A DNA stretch of 64,000 nt from Acinetobacter sp. NIPH 2100 (GCF_000369805.1 NZ_KB850224.1:1039924-1103923); one strand, 5' to 3'. Shown: positions 1 through 9,938, counted from the stretch's first letter. The notes: generated from the letters alone by a model not told the origin. A program made the numbers and translations.

Positions 1-26
1 CAGAGTAATGAGGAGTGCTAATTTTG

Positions 27-69
27 CTCAACCGATTTATTTTCACTCTTGAGTGAGTTTTTATCATAG
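27..69. promoter_or_regulatory. 43-bp recurrent motif, copy A
   Basis: This aligns without gaps to the copies at 1942, 12165 and, more weakly, 10934. It contains the near-palindrome GTGAG-TTTTT-ATCAT, preceded by the perfect palindrome TCACTC-TT-GAGTGA. It lies downstream of the BCCT gene, so it may serve a gene beyond the left edge. An operator role is inferred from the repetition and dyad symmetry. Confidence 0.5.
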
Positions 70-156
70 GTCTTTATATAAAAATAATGTGAAAAGATTC
101 ACATTTTAAAATTGACTAGAAGTGAAAACTTCTAGCCAATTGAAGCGCATAATTAA

Positions 157-1854
157 TTACTCAACAATCAGTTGATCGTTTAAGTCGTTCGTTTCTTTTC
201 TAGGTGTTTCGACTAACTTCTTATCTAATTTAGGAGAATTGGCGTGAATATAAATTATTTCACGCTCCTGTACTTTAGGATCTTCTCGTAGGCTTCTCAT
301 CAATGAAAAACACATAATTCCTAACAGAATTGAGATAGGGAAACCCGCAATGATACAAGCTGTTTTTATAGCTGTTAGTCCGCCAGCAAGTAGTAATCCT
401 CCACCAATTAAGGGAATGATAATACTCCAGATCAGCCGAATTCCGATTGAAGGATCTGTTGCTCCATAAGAATCCAAGAAACAAAGAACTAATATTCCAG
501 AGTTTACTAAGGTAATGACATGAATTGCTAAGAGTAAGCAAAGTAATGCACTGAGAATAATTTTAGTATCGGAGCTTGGTGCGAGATGATCAAAGAACAC
601 GAATACCGCTCGTGCGGGATCTTGTTTGGTTGCCTCGGTGATAGTAAGTTCATGAGCTGGAACTTTATCAACTGATACAGTGGAAGGGGTATTCGTAACA
701 ATTGTAGAGGTTGTTGGCTGGTGAGTAGTTTTCTCTATTTTCAGTGCTGCTCCGCCAAATGCAGCTATCCAAAGAAATGTAAGGAGAGTGGGGGCGGCAA
801 GTGAGCCTAGGATAACTTGCCGAATGGTACGTCCTTTTGATATTCGAGCAATAAATAATCCTACAAATGGTGCCCAAGTCATCCACCAAGGCCAATAATA
901 AGCTGTCCATGAGTTCTGCCAACCAGAATCTTTTTGCGCATCACTCCATAAGCTCATACCAACAATGTTTTGTAGATAGTCACCAATACCTTCAAAAAAT
1001 GTATTTAAAATATAATGCGTCGAACCAATAAAGATAATGATAAATACTAAAAGGTAAGAAAGAACCATATTACCTTCAGCAATAAATTTAAATCCTTTAC
1101 TGATGGCAGATAATAGAGAAATAGTTGCTAGTGCACAAAGTACTAACACTAGGATTAATTGGATTTTCACATCCATATTAATTCCGAAAGTATGATTAAG
1201 ACCCGTATTTAGCTCTAGAATTCCCATACTTAATGATTGTGAAATACCAAAAGCAGTAATGACAATTGTTAATGTATCGACGATATCTCCAATTGGGCCA
1301 TATATTTTTTTACCAATCAAAGGGTATAAAATTGAGCGCATTGCGAAGGGTAAATCTTTACGATAGGAAAAATAGCCAAGCGCAACTGCGACTAAACAAA
1401 ATAATCCCCAAGGATGTAAGCCCCAATGGAAAAATGTCAATTGCATTGCCATACGGGCAGATTCATCAGATAACCCAGGTGTAAAAGGGTTACTAGCATA
1501 ATGACTAATTGGTTCAGCTACAGACCAAAACATCAGCCCAATACCCATGCCACAAGAAAAAAGCATACATATCCAAGCCAAATTACTATATTCAGGCTTT
1601 TCGTTATCTTTTCCTAATTTGATTTGCCCAAAGCGGCTCATACATAAGTAAAGAAGAAATACTAATAGGCTTGTAGCTAGCAATAAGAGATACCATTTTG
1701 CATTCTGCAATAAAACATTGGAGATGAGTTGAAAGTACTCGCCAGCCTGTTTTTCCTTAAAAATACAGAATGCAATGAAAACAAATAGTAATAGCTTAGA
1801 GGCAATCGTAACTGTGGGATTAAGTCCTTTGAGGACTCCTGTTGTTGTACGCAT
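157..1854 (-). CDS. BCCT-family betaine/carnitine/choline transporter
   Basis: This is a 12-helix secondary transporter of the betaine-carnitine-choline family (BCCT), which moves quaternary ammonium compounds across the inner membrane. The family signs are the hydrophobic helices throughout, the WSVAEPISHY segment in the first third and the aromatic-rich WPWWMTWAPFVGLFIARIS segment that forms the substrate path. I chose the ATG at 1854 (565 aa) because AAGGAG sits just upstream; an ATG eight codons earlier lacks such a site. The gene diverges from the Rieske oxygenase operon at 2171, so it probably imports that pathway's substrate. The family is clear; the exact substrate is not. Confidence 0.93.
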   Translation of the reverse strand: MRTTTGVLKGLNPTVTIASKLLLFVFIAFCIFKEKQAGEYFQLISNVLLQNAKWYLLLLATSLLVFLLYLCMSRFGQIKLGKDNEKPEYSNLAWICMLFSCGMGIGLMFWSVAEPISHYASNPFTPGLSDESARMAMQLTFFHWGLHPWGLFCLVAVALGYFSYRKDLPFAMRSILYPLIGKKIYGPIGDIVDTLTIVITAFGISQSLSMGILELNTGLNHTFGINMDVKIQLILVLVLCALATISLLSAISKGFKFIAEGNMVLSYLLVFIIIFIGSTHYILNTFFEGIGDYLQNIVGMSLWSDAQKDSGWQNSWTAYYWPWWMTWAPFVGLFIARISKGRTIRQVILGSLAAPTLLTFLWIAAFGGAALKIEKTTHQPTTSTIVTNTPSTVSVDKVPAHELTITEATKQDPARAVFVFFDHLAPSSDTKIILSALLCLLLAIHVITLVNSGILVLCFLDSYGATDPSIGIRLIWSIIIPLIGGGLLLAGGLTAIKTACIIAGFPISILLGIMCFSLMRSLREDPKVQEREIIYIHANSPKLDKKLVETPRKETNDLNDQLIVE

Positions 1855-1941
1855 AACTACTCCTTTGTTGCGTTGCATTTAGCTAAAAACTATTAGCTGT
1901 TATGTGCAAATCATACAGGGTAGTTAGGAGGATAGAGTTTA

Positions 1942-1984
1942 CTCAACCTACTTATTCTCAAGGGTTAATGAGTTTTTCTCATGG
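1942..1984. promoter_or_regulatory. 43-bp recurrent motif, copy B
   Basis: The motif sits between the divergent BCCT and Rieske genes. Its 3' part is the perfect inverted repeat ATGAG-TTTTT-CTCAT. In copy C the same positions read ATGAT-TTTTT-ATCAT, so both arms change together, as expected for an operator under selection. No regulator gene for it is seen in the window. Confidence 0.6.
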
Positions 1985-2170
1985 ATGTATTTTTGTGGAT
2001 GAGCTGAATCCATGATTCATTACAAAAACTCATACTTGCCTAGCTAAAAAGTCGTTTGTCACTTTTGTTCTCGTTTTACACAATCTCAATTAAGCAGCAC
2101 TGGGTGCTAACGAATAGTTAATGCCAACGCAGGGAGCACTGCGTTATTCAAAATAAATGGAGATTGCCAG

Positions 2171-3361
2171 ATGAATAGTCGAGTAAGCCAGCAACTAATT
2201 ACAGTTCAGCAAGTAGACAATGTTTTAAATCCAATTACAGAATCAAATGGTATGCCTAATTTAGCATATACCAGTAACGAATATTTTAATTTTGAACGTG
2301 ACAATATCTTAAGTAAAACTTGGGTATGTGTAGGTTTTGCTTCTGATTTACCTAAAAAGAGCTATGTGAAACCTGTTAATTTCATGGGTATGCCTCTTGT
2401 AATGATGCGTAATCGTGAAGGGGAAGTCCAAGTTTTCCATAACGTTTGTAGCCATCGCGGTATGATTTTGGTGCAACAAGAAGGCTCGATTGAAGGTGTA
2501 ATTCGTTGCCAATACCATTCTTGGAGTTATGATTTAAACGGTAACTTAAAAGGTACTCCACATGTTGGTGGCATTAACCAGCATAAAGATGAACGCTTTA
2601 AATGTGAAAAACATGGCTTAAAAGCACTCCGTTCTGCGATCTGGATGGATATGGTCTTTGTAAATATCTCTGGTGATGCACCAGCTTTCGAAGATCATAT
2701 TGCACCATTAGTAGAGCGTTGGAAGCCTTTCCTTGGTGAAAACGGTTTAGAGCTTATTCGCAGTAGCAAAATAGGTTCAACTTTTGAGTTACCTGTAAAA
2801 AGTAACTGGAAACTTACAGTTGAAAATTACTGCGAAGCTTATCACTTACCTTGGGTACACCCAGCGCTAAATACCTATTCAAAACTTGAAGATCATTACA
2901 ACATTATGTTCGAAGATCGCTTCGCTGGTCAGGGTAGTTATAAATATAACTTGTCAGCTACAGCGGGTACACATTTGCCAAAATTCCCAAGCTGGCCGGA
3001 AGACCAATTGCGTCATGCGGAATATGTCGCTGTTTTCCCGAACGTATTATTAGGAATTCAAGCTGATCATGCATTTGCAATGATGATTGACCCAATTGCT
3101 CCAGAGCAAACTATTGAAAAATTACGTTTGTATTACGTGAGTGATGAATCATTAGATCCTAAATATGATGCATGTCGTGAAGCAACTCTAGAATCATGGA
3201 AAGTTGTATTTGCTGAAGATGTATTTGCGGTTGAAACCATGCAAAAAGGCCGTCATTCACCTGGTTTTGGCGGAGGCGTTTTCTCTCCTGAAATGGATTT
3301 GCCAACACACTTCTTCCAAAAATGGTTAGCAAGCCAAGCTAAAAAAGCATTGGAGGCTTAA
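2171..3361 (+). CDS. Rieske non-heme iron oxygenase, alpha subunit
   Basis: This is a terminal oxygenase of the ring-hydroxylating/Rieske family (396 aa). The Rieske [2Fe-2S] ligands are C93-x-H95 and C113-x2-H116. The mononuclear iron site is in the NYCEAYHLPWVHP segment, with H225 and H230 as the histidines and a later acidic residue near the C-terminus as the likely third ligand. Relatives with this architecture include carnitine monooxygenase CntA and glycine-betaine demethylase GbcA, which split C-N bonds of quaternary amines. The divergent BCCT transporter and the downstream aldehyde dehydrogenase fit release of an aldehyde from an amine. It opens a five-gene operon and is followed two bases later by the dehydrogenase. 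The substrate cannot be read from the sequence. Confidence 0.9.
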   Translation: MNSRVSQQLITVQQVDNVLNPITESNGMPNLAYTSNEYFNFERDNILSKTWVCVGFASDLPKKSYVKPVNFMGMPLVMMRNREGEVQVFHNVCSHRGMILVQQEGSIEGVIRCQYHSWSYDLNGNLKGTPHVGGINQHKDERFKCEKHGLKALRSAIWMDMVFVNISGDAPAFEDHIAPLVERWKPFLGENGLELIRSSKIGSTFELPVKSNWKLTVENYCEAYHLPWVHPALNTYSKLEDHYNIMFEDRFAGQGSYKYNLSATAGTHLPKFPSWPEDQLRHAEYVAVFPNVLLGIQADHAFAMMIDPIAPEQTIEKLRLYYVSDESLDPKYDACREATLESWKVVFAEDVFAVETMQKGRHSPGFGGGVFSPEMDLPTHFFQKWLASQAKKALEA

Positions 3362-3362
3362 T

Positions 3363-4793
3363 ATGCAACATTACCTCAACTATGTTGATGGACAATGGCG
3401 AGATGCTTCTCGCCAATTGGAAATTATCAACCCAGCAACAGATACTGTTTTTGCAACAGTAGCTCGTGCAAGTATTGAAGATGCTGATGCTGCAATGGCT
3501 GCAGCTAGACGTTGTGTGAATAGTGGTGCATTAACTGATGTACGCCCTGCACAACGTACAACTTGGATGTTAAAAGCAGCAGAAGCTATTCGTGAAATTG
3601 CTGACGAAGGCGCATTAATTCTTTGCCGTGAAAACGGTAAGAATGTTGATACGGCACGTGAAGAATTCGATGAAGCAGCGCGCTATTTCGAATACTACGC
3701 GGGTATGGCAGATAAAATTGAAGGAATCTCAGTACCTCTAGGTAAAGATTATGTAGATTTCACATCTTACATTCCAATGGGTGTATCGGTTCAAATTGTA
3801 CCGTGGAACTTCCCGGTATCCATTTGTGCTCGCTCGCTTGCACCTGCTTTAGCAGCTGGCAATGCGGTCGTAATTAAGTCACCTGAAGTTTCTCCTTTAG
3901 GAATGGTTTTACTCATTAAAGCGATTGAGAAAGCTGGTTTTCCACAAGGTGCAGTGAACTTACTGTGTGGTAAAGGGTCAGAAGTTGGAACCCATCTGGT
4001 TAAACACCAAGATACGAACCAGATTGTATTTACTGGCTCTGTACCAACAGGCCAACGCATTTTGAAAGATGCGGCTGAACGTGCAACACCTTCTGTAATG
4101 GAGTTAGGCGGTAAGTCTGCTGCAATCGCTTTTGCAGATGTTGATCTAGAGCAGTTACTACGTAGCGTTAAAGTTGGAATTTTTTATAACTCAGGGCAAG
4201 TCTGCTCAGCAATGTCTCGGTTATTAGTACATCGTAGTCGTTATGAAGAAGTTAAGGCTGCTGTCGTTAATCTGGCAGAAAGCCTGACGGTGGGTATTGG
4301 CGAAAATAATGCGGAACTTACACCTGTTGTCTCTAAAGATCAGCAGCAACAAATTCTTGCCATGATTGATAAGGCGCGTGAAGAAGGTGCAAAAGTTCTA
4401 ACGGGCGGTAAAGTAGCAGATCTAGAAGGTTACTTCGTCCTGCCAACGATTATTGAAGCAAAAGATGACATGTCGATTGCTCAAGAAGAAGTTTTTGGTC
4501 CTGTCATGGTGATCATGCCTTTTGATGATGAAGACCAAGCAGTTGCAATCGCAAATGGTACGGACTTTGGCCTTGTAGCTGGTGTATTTGGTGAAAATCT
4601 GAATCAAACACTTCGAGTAGCAAATCGTCTTATTGCAGGCCAAGTATTTGTTAATGAATGGTTTGCTGGCGGAATCGAAACACCATTTGGTGGTGTGGGC
4701 TTATCTGGTTTTGGTCGCGAAAAAGGGCAGGAAGCCATCTACAGTTATGTTCAAACTCGCAATATCGGTATTCGTTTGAAGCATAGCGTGTAA
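3363..4793 (+). CDS. NAD(P)-dependent aldehyde dehydrogenase
   Basis: This is a full-length aldehyde dehydrogenase superfamily protein (476 aa). Visible catalytic residues are N149 in the PWNFP motif, E247 in MELGGKS and the nucleophile C281 in NSGQVCSAMSR. The cofactor-binding GS motif is in FTGSVPTG. It is closest in style to betaine-aldehyde and related amino-aldehyde dehydrogenases. The ATG follows the Rieske stop codon by only one base, implying translational coupling. It would oxidise the aldehyde released by the oxygenase or by the flavoprotein oxidase downstream. Confidence 0.93.
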   Translation: MQHYLNYVDGQWRDASRQLEIINPATDTVFATVARASIEDADAAMAAARRCVNSGALTDVRPAQRTTWMLKAAEAIREIADEGALILCRENGKNVDTAREEFDEAARYFEYYAGMADKIEGISVPLGKDYVDFTSYIPMGVSVQIVPWNFPVSICARSLAPALAAGNAVVIKSPEVSPLGMVLLIKAIEKAGFPQGAVNLLCGKGSEVGTHLVKHQDTNQIVFTGSVPTGQRILKDAAERATPSVMELGGKSAAIAFADVDLEQLLRSVKVGIFYNSGQVCSAMSRLLVHRSRYEEVKAAVVNLAESLTVGIGENNAELTPVVSKDQQQQILAMIDKAREEGAKVLTGGKVADLEGYFVLPTIIEAKDDMSIAQEEVFGPVMVIMPFDDEDQAVAIANGTDFGLVAGVFGENLNQTLRVANRLIAGQVFVNEWFAGGIETPFGGVGLSGFGREKGQEAIYSYVQTRNIGIRLKHSV

Positions 4794-4820
4794 TTTGTAA
4801 GAAATAAGGAAATAGACAAG

Positions 4821-6176
4821 ATGAGAAAGTGGTTATGTATTGTCTGTGGCTGGATCTATGATGAAGCTAAAGGCTGGCCTGATGATGGGATAGCACCAGG
4901 AACGAAATGGGAAGATATCCCTGATGACTGGATGTGTCCAGAGTGTCAAGTGGGTAAAGCTGATTTTGAAATGCTCGATATCACAGATGTTGAAGAGCAC
5001 GAAATTCCTCAAGTGGCAGCAGCTGCAGTGATTGAACCCGTTGTGATTATTGGTAGCGGTCATGCCGGCTATCAAGTGGCTTCAACTTTACGTACACAAT
5101 CTCCAGACTTGTCTATTACTGTATTTACAGCTGATGATGGTGCCTTATATAGCAAACCAGCTTTATCTAATGCTTTAGCATTAGGTAAAGACGGTGAAAG
5201 TTTAGTCCGTGAGACCGCTCTTAGTTGGGAACAGCGCTTAAATATTCGTGTTTATCCACATACAAAAGTGACTTATATTGATCGGGCTAATAAAAAGCTT
5301 CAAACCACAATTGGTGATTATCCTTACGGTAGACTTGTACTTGCTACAGGCGCAACGCCAGTTATCATTCCTATTGATGGTGATTCTACGGCAACATTAA
5401 GCGTAAATGATCTAGCGGATTATCGCCGTTTCCGTCAGCAATTATCAGATAAACAACATGTCACAATTCTTGGGGATGGTCTCATTGGTTGTGAGTTCGC
5501 TAATGATTTAGCTGCACATGGCGTCAAAGTTACAGTTGTTGGACTAGGTAAATGGGCGATGGAACGTCTTATTCCAGAACCTTTAGGCCATGCTTTACAA
5601 AATGCTCTAAGTGAGTTAGGCGTAGAGTGGAAATTACAAAATAGTATCCGTTCTATTCAATCAGCTAATGGTCGTTACCAATTAACTCTCCAAGATGGTC
5701 AATCCGTTGAAACTGACTTGGTATTAAGTGCAGTCGGTTTACGACCAAATATTGCACTTGCTCAAGCCGCTGGTCTAGAAACAGCACGCGGAATCTGTAC
5801 GGGATTAGATCACCGCAGTAGCGATCCAGCAATTTTTGCTTTAGGTGATTGTGCAGAAGTGAACGGTCAGTGGTCACCTTATATCAATCCAATCACTCAA
5901 GCATTACCAGCTTTGGTGAATAACCTTTTAGGTCAGTCAACTGCTGCGGATTTGAAATCAACACCAGTTTTAGTAAAAACTCCAATTTTGCCGTTATCAG
6001 TCTTACCTGCAATGGGGACAGGTGAGTGGAGAATGGAAAAGCATGACGGAGAGTTAGCTGCGGGTTTCTACAATGAACAAGGCAAGTTAACAGGCTTTGC
6101 GTTACTCGGACGTCAATTACAACATCATCGTACTGAGTGGCTTGAAAAACTAGATTCATGTTCATCCTCAGTTTAA
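4821..6176 (+). CDS. Rubredoxin fused to FAD-dependent rubredoxin reductase
   Basis: This is a two-module electron-transfer protein (451 aa). Residues 1-52 are a rubredoxin with ligands C6, C9, C39 and C42 binding one Fe. The rest is a pyridine-nucleotide-disulfide oxidoreductase fold, with the FAD-binding GxGxxG near residue 78 ([12 protein letters not shown]), an NAD(P)H-binding [11 protein letters not shown] further on, and the FAD-closing ALGDC motif near the C-terminus. It would move electrons from NAD(P)H through FAD and rubredoxin to an acceptor. Its place in the operon makes the Rieske oxygenase the likely acceptor. That would be unusual, because Rieske oxygenases normally use [2Fe-2S] ferredoxin-type reductases. 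The partner assignment is inference. Confidence 0.9.
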   Translation: MRKWLCIVCGWIYDEAKGWPDDGIAPGTKWEDIPDDWMCPECQVGKADFEMLDITDVEEHEIPQVAAAAVIEPVVIIGSGHAGYQVASTLRTQSPDLSITVFTADDGALYSKPALSNALALGKDGESLVRETALSWEQRLNIRVYPHTKVTYIDRANKKLQTTIGDYPYGRLVLATGATPVIIPIDGDSTATLSVNDLADYRRFRQQLSDKQHVTILGDGLIGCEFANDLAAHGVKVTVVGLGKWAMERLIPEPLGHALQNALSELGVEWKLQNSIRSIQSANGRYQLTLQDGQSVETDLVLSAVGLRPNIALAQAAGLETARGICTGLDHRSSDPAIFALGDCAEVNGQWSPYINPITQALPALVNNLLGQSTAADLKSTPVLVKTPILPLSVLPAMGTGEWRMEKHDGELAAGFYNEQGKLTGFALLGRQLQHHRTEWLEKLDSCSSSV

Positions 6177-6193
6177 GTTAAGGGAATAACAAA

Positions 6194-7510
6194 ATGATTG
6201 CTTTACCAAATGATGATAGTACTTGTGGCTGGTATGCGGCATTGCCGCCAGCGGGTCCTGCTAAAAAGTTAATCGGTCCACAAAAAGCAGACTATGCCAT
6301 TATTGGAGCGGGTTTCGCAGGATTAGCCGCAGCCCGTAGATTGGCAGAACTCAAGCCAAATGCCTGTATTATTCTAGTGGATGCTCAGCGTGTGGCTGAA
6401 GGTGCCTCAGGTCGTAATTCAGGGTTTGTAATTGATTTACCCCATAAATTTGCATTATCACATCCAGATCCTTCGCATAAGCAAAAGTTGTTAAGTCTAA
6501 ACCGATCTGCAATTGCACAATTACAAGGTTTAGTAGAGCGCCATAATATTGATTGTCAGTGGTCGGCAGCAGGTAAATATCAAGGTGCAGTAGGTGAAAG
6601 AGGTGAAGCTCATCTCAATCATTTTGAACACTTGATGAAAGATTTAGGTGAACCATATCGTTGGGTTGAAAAGGCCGAGCTGAAAAAAGTATTAGGGACA
6701 GATTTTTATAGTCGTGCAATTTTTACCCCAGGTTCTTACTTAATGCAACCAGCAGCCTTAGTAAGAGGTATGGGGGATAATTTACCAGCTAATGTTGAAT
6801 TATTAGAGCAATCACCAATCCGTGATTTAAAAAGAAATAATAATCAATGGGTATTAGAAGGTGATCATGGCCTGATCACCACGCCTAAGGTACTTCTAGC
6901 AACAAGTATTTTTACGCGTGAATTTGGATATTTGAAAAATCGCCTATTACCCGTCATGACCTTTGCGAGTTGGACACGCCCTCTGACAGACCAAGAAATG
7001 AATATTTATCTTGGTGAGTTGGATTGGGGACTAACACCAGCAGATCATGCTGGAACTACATTACGTATGACAGCAGATCGTCGTATCCTGATCCGTAATA
7101 CTTATAAACATGTACCGAAATACGGTGCCAATGTCAGTGATGATAATCGTCACTGGATACAGGCAGATCATCGTAAAGCCTTTTTAGCACGTTATCCAGA
7201 GTTAGCTGATGTGCCATTTACTCATACTTGGGGCGGTGTTTACGCGATTTCTCGTAACTTTACGAATTTCTTCGGTGAATTAGAAGATGGTGTTTATGCA
7301 AGTGCTTGTGACAATGGTGTTGGAGCAGCTTGGGGAACAATTTCAGGAACACTTTTAGCTGATTTGGTTGTAGGCGCAGACTCTCAAGCACTAAGTGATA
7401 TTCAATTTGTGACGGGTATGCCAAGTCTAAATCCACCTGAACCATTTTTAGGTCTTGGAGTGAAGACTCGTATTCGATTTGAAAAGTGGCGTAGTCGTAG
7501 TGAATTGTAA
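6194..7510 (+). CDS. DAO-family FAD-dependent amine oxidoreductase
   Basis: This is a D-amino-acid-oxidase-superfamily flavoprotein (438 aa), similar in layout to gamma-glutamylputrescine oxidase (PuuB) and sarcosine/glycine oxidases. The dinucleotide-binding motif is YAIIGAGFAGLAAARRLAE near residue 36, followed by the family's ASGRNSGF segment. The C-terminal WGGVYAISR and the conserved DNGVGAAWGT region also fit the family. Such enzymes oxidise secondary or primary amines to imines. In this operon it probably acts on the demethylated or shortened amine made upstream. No signal peptide is seen, so it should be cytoplasmic. Confidence 0.88.
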   Translation: MIALPNDDSTCGWYAALPPAGPAKKLIGPQKADYAIIGAGFAGLAAARRLAELKPNACIILVDAQRVAEGASGRNSGFVIDLPHKFALSHPDPSHKQKLLSLNRSAIAQLQGLVERHNIDCQWSAAGKYQGAVGERGEAHLNHFEHLMKDLGEPYRWVEKAELKKVLGTDFYSRAIFTPGSYLMQPAALVRGMGDNLPANVELLEQSPIRDLKRNNNQWVLEGDHGLITTPKVLLATSIFTREFGYLKNRLLPVMTFASWTRPLTDQEMNIYLGELDWGLTPADHAGTTLRMTADRRILIRNTYKHVPKYGANVSDDNRHWIQADHRKAFLARYPELADVPFTHTWGGVYAISRNFTNFFGELEDGVYASACDNGVGAAWGTISGTLLADLVVGADSQALSDIQFVTGMPSLNPPEPFLGLGVKTRIRFEKWRSRSEL

Positions 7511-7518
7511 GGTAAAAG

Positions 7519-7875
7519 ATGATGAGTGAAGTTCGTTTAGTTGATAGTAAACAATTGATTTTTAACCTACGTGGTGAAACTCCTGATGGGATGGCATATG
7601 TTGCTAGAGCGTTAGGTGCAGATGTTTCACCGAATATGGGAATCGGATTTGCGCGTTGGGAAGGTGCTGAAGTTAGCTGGAAATTACTTTATGACGAAGT
7701 TATTTTCGTTATTGAAGGCTGTTTTGAACTAACCGCAAATGGTCAAAAATATGAGGTTCGCCCTGGACAAATGTTATGGATTCCTGAGGGAACTGACTTA
7801 ATTTATGGTGGTCATGCATTGTTTGGTTATGTAGTACATCCTGGTAATTGGAAAGAAATACACGGGATTGAATAA
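7519..7875 (+). CDS. Small EutQ-like cupin protein
   Basis: This is a single-domain cupin of 118 aa, resembling the C-terminal cupin of EutQ from ethanolamine utilisation. The barrel segment reads VIEGCFELTANGQKYEVRPGQ followed by MLWIPEGTDL. The usual metal-binding histidines of cupin motif 1 are not obvious, so catalysis is uncertain. It is the last gene of the Rieske operon and a strong hairpin terminator follows directly. A role in amine or aldehyde handling is suggested only by context. ATG codons at 7519 and 7522 are both possible. Confidence 0.8.
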   Translation: MMSEVRLVDSKQLIFNLRGETPDGMAYVARALGADVSPNMGIGFARWEGAEVSWKLLYDEVIFVIEGCFELTANGQKYEVRPGQMLWIPEGTDLIYGGHALFGYVVHPGNWKEIHGIE

Positions 7876-7881
7876 AACTAT

Positions 7882-7922
7882 CCATCCACTTTTAAACAGA
7901 GCACAAAGTGGATGGACTTTTT
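7882..7922 (+). terminator. Rho-independent terminator of the Rieske operon
   Basis: The stem CCATCCACTTT pairs with AAAGTGGATGG across a 12-base loop and is followed by ACTTTTT. It starts seven bases after the cupin stop codon. Confidence 0.85.
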
Positions 7923-8072
7923 CATGAGTACTTAGGTTCAACGGCAATCTACATAAAAGTTTAAAAATTATTAATTTCAGGAACCTTTCCTGAATAGGAA
8001 ATTGCGTCTGAAAAAAACAAGTAGAGAGTAGGATTAGCTCTTTGCAAATATTGATTTAACAAGGAGTTGTAT

Positions 8073-9245
8073 ATGAGAAAAGTTTTTTTGAAGCTTGGAT
8101 TGAGCTTAGCGTCTATAAGTTTGGCATGCCCTGCATTGGCAGGTTTAACTTTAGGAGATGCCAAGAGTGAAACAGGGGCTTTAACTATTTCAGGTGCTTT
8201 ACGCGCTAATTATCAAGATAAGAATTATGGTGAGGATGCATCTGATCATAAAATTCAATTTGATGCAGCAATTTTAAGATTAGGTTATGAATCACCAGAC
8301 TGGTTCGGAAAAGTCGAATATCGCTGCTATCAATACGATACATTTTGCGACTTTTCAACTTTGGTATATGGATATGCGGGATATCATTTAAACTCAACGG
8401 ATAATATCACTGTGGGTGTACAACCGATTCCATTTGGACCAGGTCGTTTTTGGGATACTAGCTTTTATGCTGGTATTAACAACACCATGGGTTTACAGGA
8501 CGCTTCAAATTTAGGGGCAAATTATCACTTTGAATTACCGTCTGCCACTAAAATTGATTTAGCATATTTTGCAACTGATGGCGGTAATTATCATGGAGAA
8601 AGCAAAGATTCTGCTAGATATACTGCCAATGTAGTCAAATCTTCTGATCCATTAAAAACGAATCTTAATGAAAAAAATATGTGGATGGCAAGGGTAGATC
8701 AAGATCTTAAATTTCTAAGTACAGATGATCTGAAAGTATCAGTAGGAGGAAGTTACTGGTACTCAGAGATTGAAAATAAGAAAACCTCAGCTGATGGCTC
8801 AAGAAATACATGGGCACTATTTAATCGTATTAATTATAAAAATTTAAATGTTGTCGTCACTGGTGGAAGACAATCAATTAACAATAAGGATGCTTTAAGT
8901 CCAGATAGCTCTACTTTTGGATCTTTTGACGGAGAATATGATCTTGCTAACAAAGGTTATTTCTACACAGTCGATACAAGTTACGTATTTAAAAATGTAC
9001 GTGATTCACTGAATGTTACGCCGTACATCGTTTTTAGTGGTTTTAATAAGAAAGAAGATGGCTTTGATAACTCACAACGTAATATTGTTGGGGTCGCTTG
9101 GGACTATAAAAGTGTTTCTTTATATACCGAATATTTAATGAGTAAAAATGATCCGTTTGTTGGAGGAACGGGTAGCTCCCTAGCAGTAGGTGATGATGGA
9201 AAGTGGAATAAGTTATTAAATCTAATGCTGGTTTATAACTTTTAA
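8073..9245 (+). CDS. Outer-membrane porin
   Basis: This is a beta-barrel porin-like protein of 390 aa. It begins with a signal peptide (about 23 residues, ending ACPALA), then shows alternating hydrophobic/aromatic strands and a C-terminal LMLVYNF ending in Phe, as outer-membrane barrels do. The ATG at 8073 is preferred because AAGGAG at 8061 is ideally spaced; a TTG two codons earlier overlaps it. Two cysteines in YRCYQYDTFCDF may form a disulfide. It follows the amine operon and may let its substrate cross the outer membrane, but it has its own upstream gap of about 200 bp. Confidence 0.82.
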   Translation: MRKVFLKLGLSLASISLACPALAGLTLGDAKSETGALTISGALRANYQDKNYGEDASDHKIQFDAAILRLGYESPDWFGKVEYRCYQYDTFCDFSTLVYGYAGYHLNSTDNITVGVQPIPFGPGRFWDTSFYAGINNTMGLQDASNLGANYHFELPSATKIDLAYFATDGGNYHGESKDSARYTANVVKSSDPLKTNLNEKNMWMARVDQDLKFLSTDDLKVSVGGSYWYSEIENKKTSADGSRNTWALFNRINYKNLNVVVTGGRQSINNKDALSPDSSTFGSFDGEYDLANKGYFYTVDTSYVFKNVRDSLNVTPYIVFSGFNKKEDGFDNSQRNIVGVAWDYKSVSLYTEYLMSKNDPFVGGTGSSLAVGDDGKWNKLLNLMLVYNF

Positions 9246-9274
9246 ACGATATCAAAAAAACTTAATAATTTACA

Positions 9275-9309
9275 GTTCAGGAAGTTTTTTAACTTCCTGA
9301 ACTTGTTAA
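9275..9309 (+). terminator. Terminator-like hairpin after the porin gene
   Basis: A perfect 12-bp stem, GTTCAGGAAGTT/AACTTCCTGAAC, with a TTTT loop, followed by TTGTT. It lies between the porin stop and the MarC-family start at 9322, so it would also sit in any read-through leader of that gene. Confidence 0.7.
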
Positions 9310-9321
9310 GGATAACAAAAA

Positions 9322-9927
9322 ATGTCTTCACCATACCTCAGTACTTTTATTCTATTTTTTTCGTTACTCAATCCTTTCCTCATGAGTATCTATATGATCG
9401 GTTTAATACGACATACAGAAACGAAAGTTTTTAATAAAGCTTTAATTCAAGGCAGTCTTATTGCGTATGTTGTTTTTCTACTCTTTGCTTGGGGTGGAGA
9501 AGCAATTTTTAATAAATATTTAAATGTAAGATTTGAATCATTTCTTATTTTTGGAGGGCTAATTTTTCTAGTAATAGGGTATCGGTATGTATTTCAGGGG
9601 GCCGATACGATTGGAGAAATGAGAGGGGCTCCTGAACATTTGGCTGGAACTATTGCAATGCCATTTATGATTGGACCTGGCACGATTAGTGCTGCTGTAG
9701 TCACTGGAATGCATATGTCAATTTTAGAGGCAGCTGCAATTATAGCTTTAGTACTACTTTTAACGTGTAGTGTATTAATTCTTATGAAGTTTTCACATGA
9801 TCACCTACGTTATAAACATGCAAAGTATATAGATCGTTATTTTGATATCGTAGGTCGTCTTGCTGCTTTAGTAATTGGAACAATAGCAGTCGACATGATA
9901 GTAACTGGTGTTTTAAGACTAATTTAA
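9322..9927 (+). CDS. MarC-family integral membrane protein
   Basis: This is a 201-aa protein with six predicted transmembrane helices and the MarC (UPF0056) hallmarks: an N-terminal helix carrying LNPF, the central AMPFMIGPGTISA segment and a terminal IGTIAVDMIVTGV helix. The biochemical function of the family is not established; early links to multiple antibiotic resistance were not confirmed. It is probably a stand-alone gene with a bidirectional terminator just downstream. Confidence 0.85.
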   Translation: MSSPYLSTFILFFSLLNPFLMSIYMIGLIRHTETKVFNKALIQGSLIAYVVFLLFAWGGEAIFNKYLNVRFESFLIFGGLIFLVIGYRYVFQGADTIGEMRGAPEHLAGTIAMPFMIGPGTISAAVVTGMHMSILEAAAIIALVLLLTCSVLILMKFSHDHLRYKHAKYIDRYFDIVGRLAALVIGTIAVDMIVTGVLRLI

Positions 9928-9938
9928 AAAGAGAGATA

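Noticed and set aside
3791-4060. Antisense ORFs inside the dehydrogenase and similar long shadows elsewhere
   Set aside because: They mirror the codon pattern of strong genes on the opposite strand and have no ribosome sites or family resemblance.
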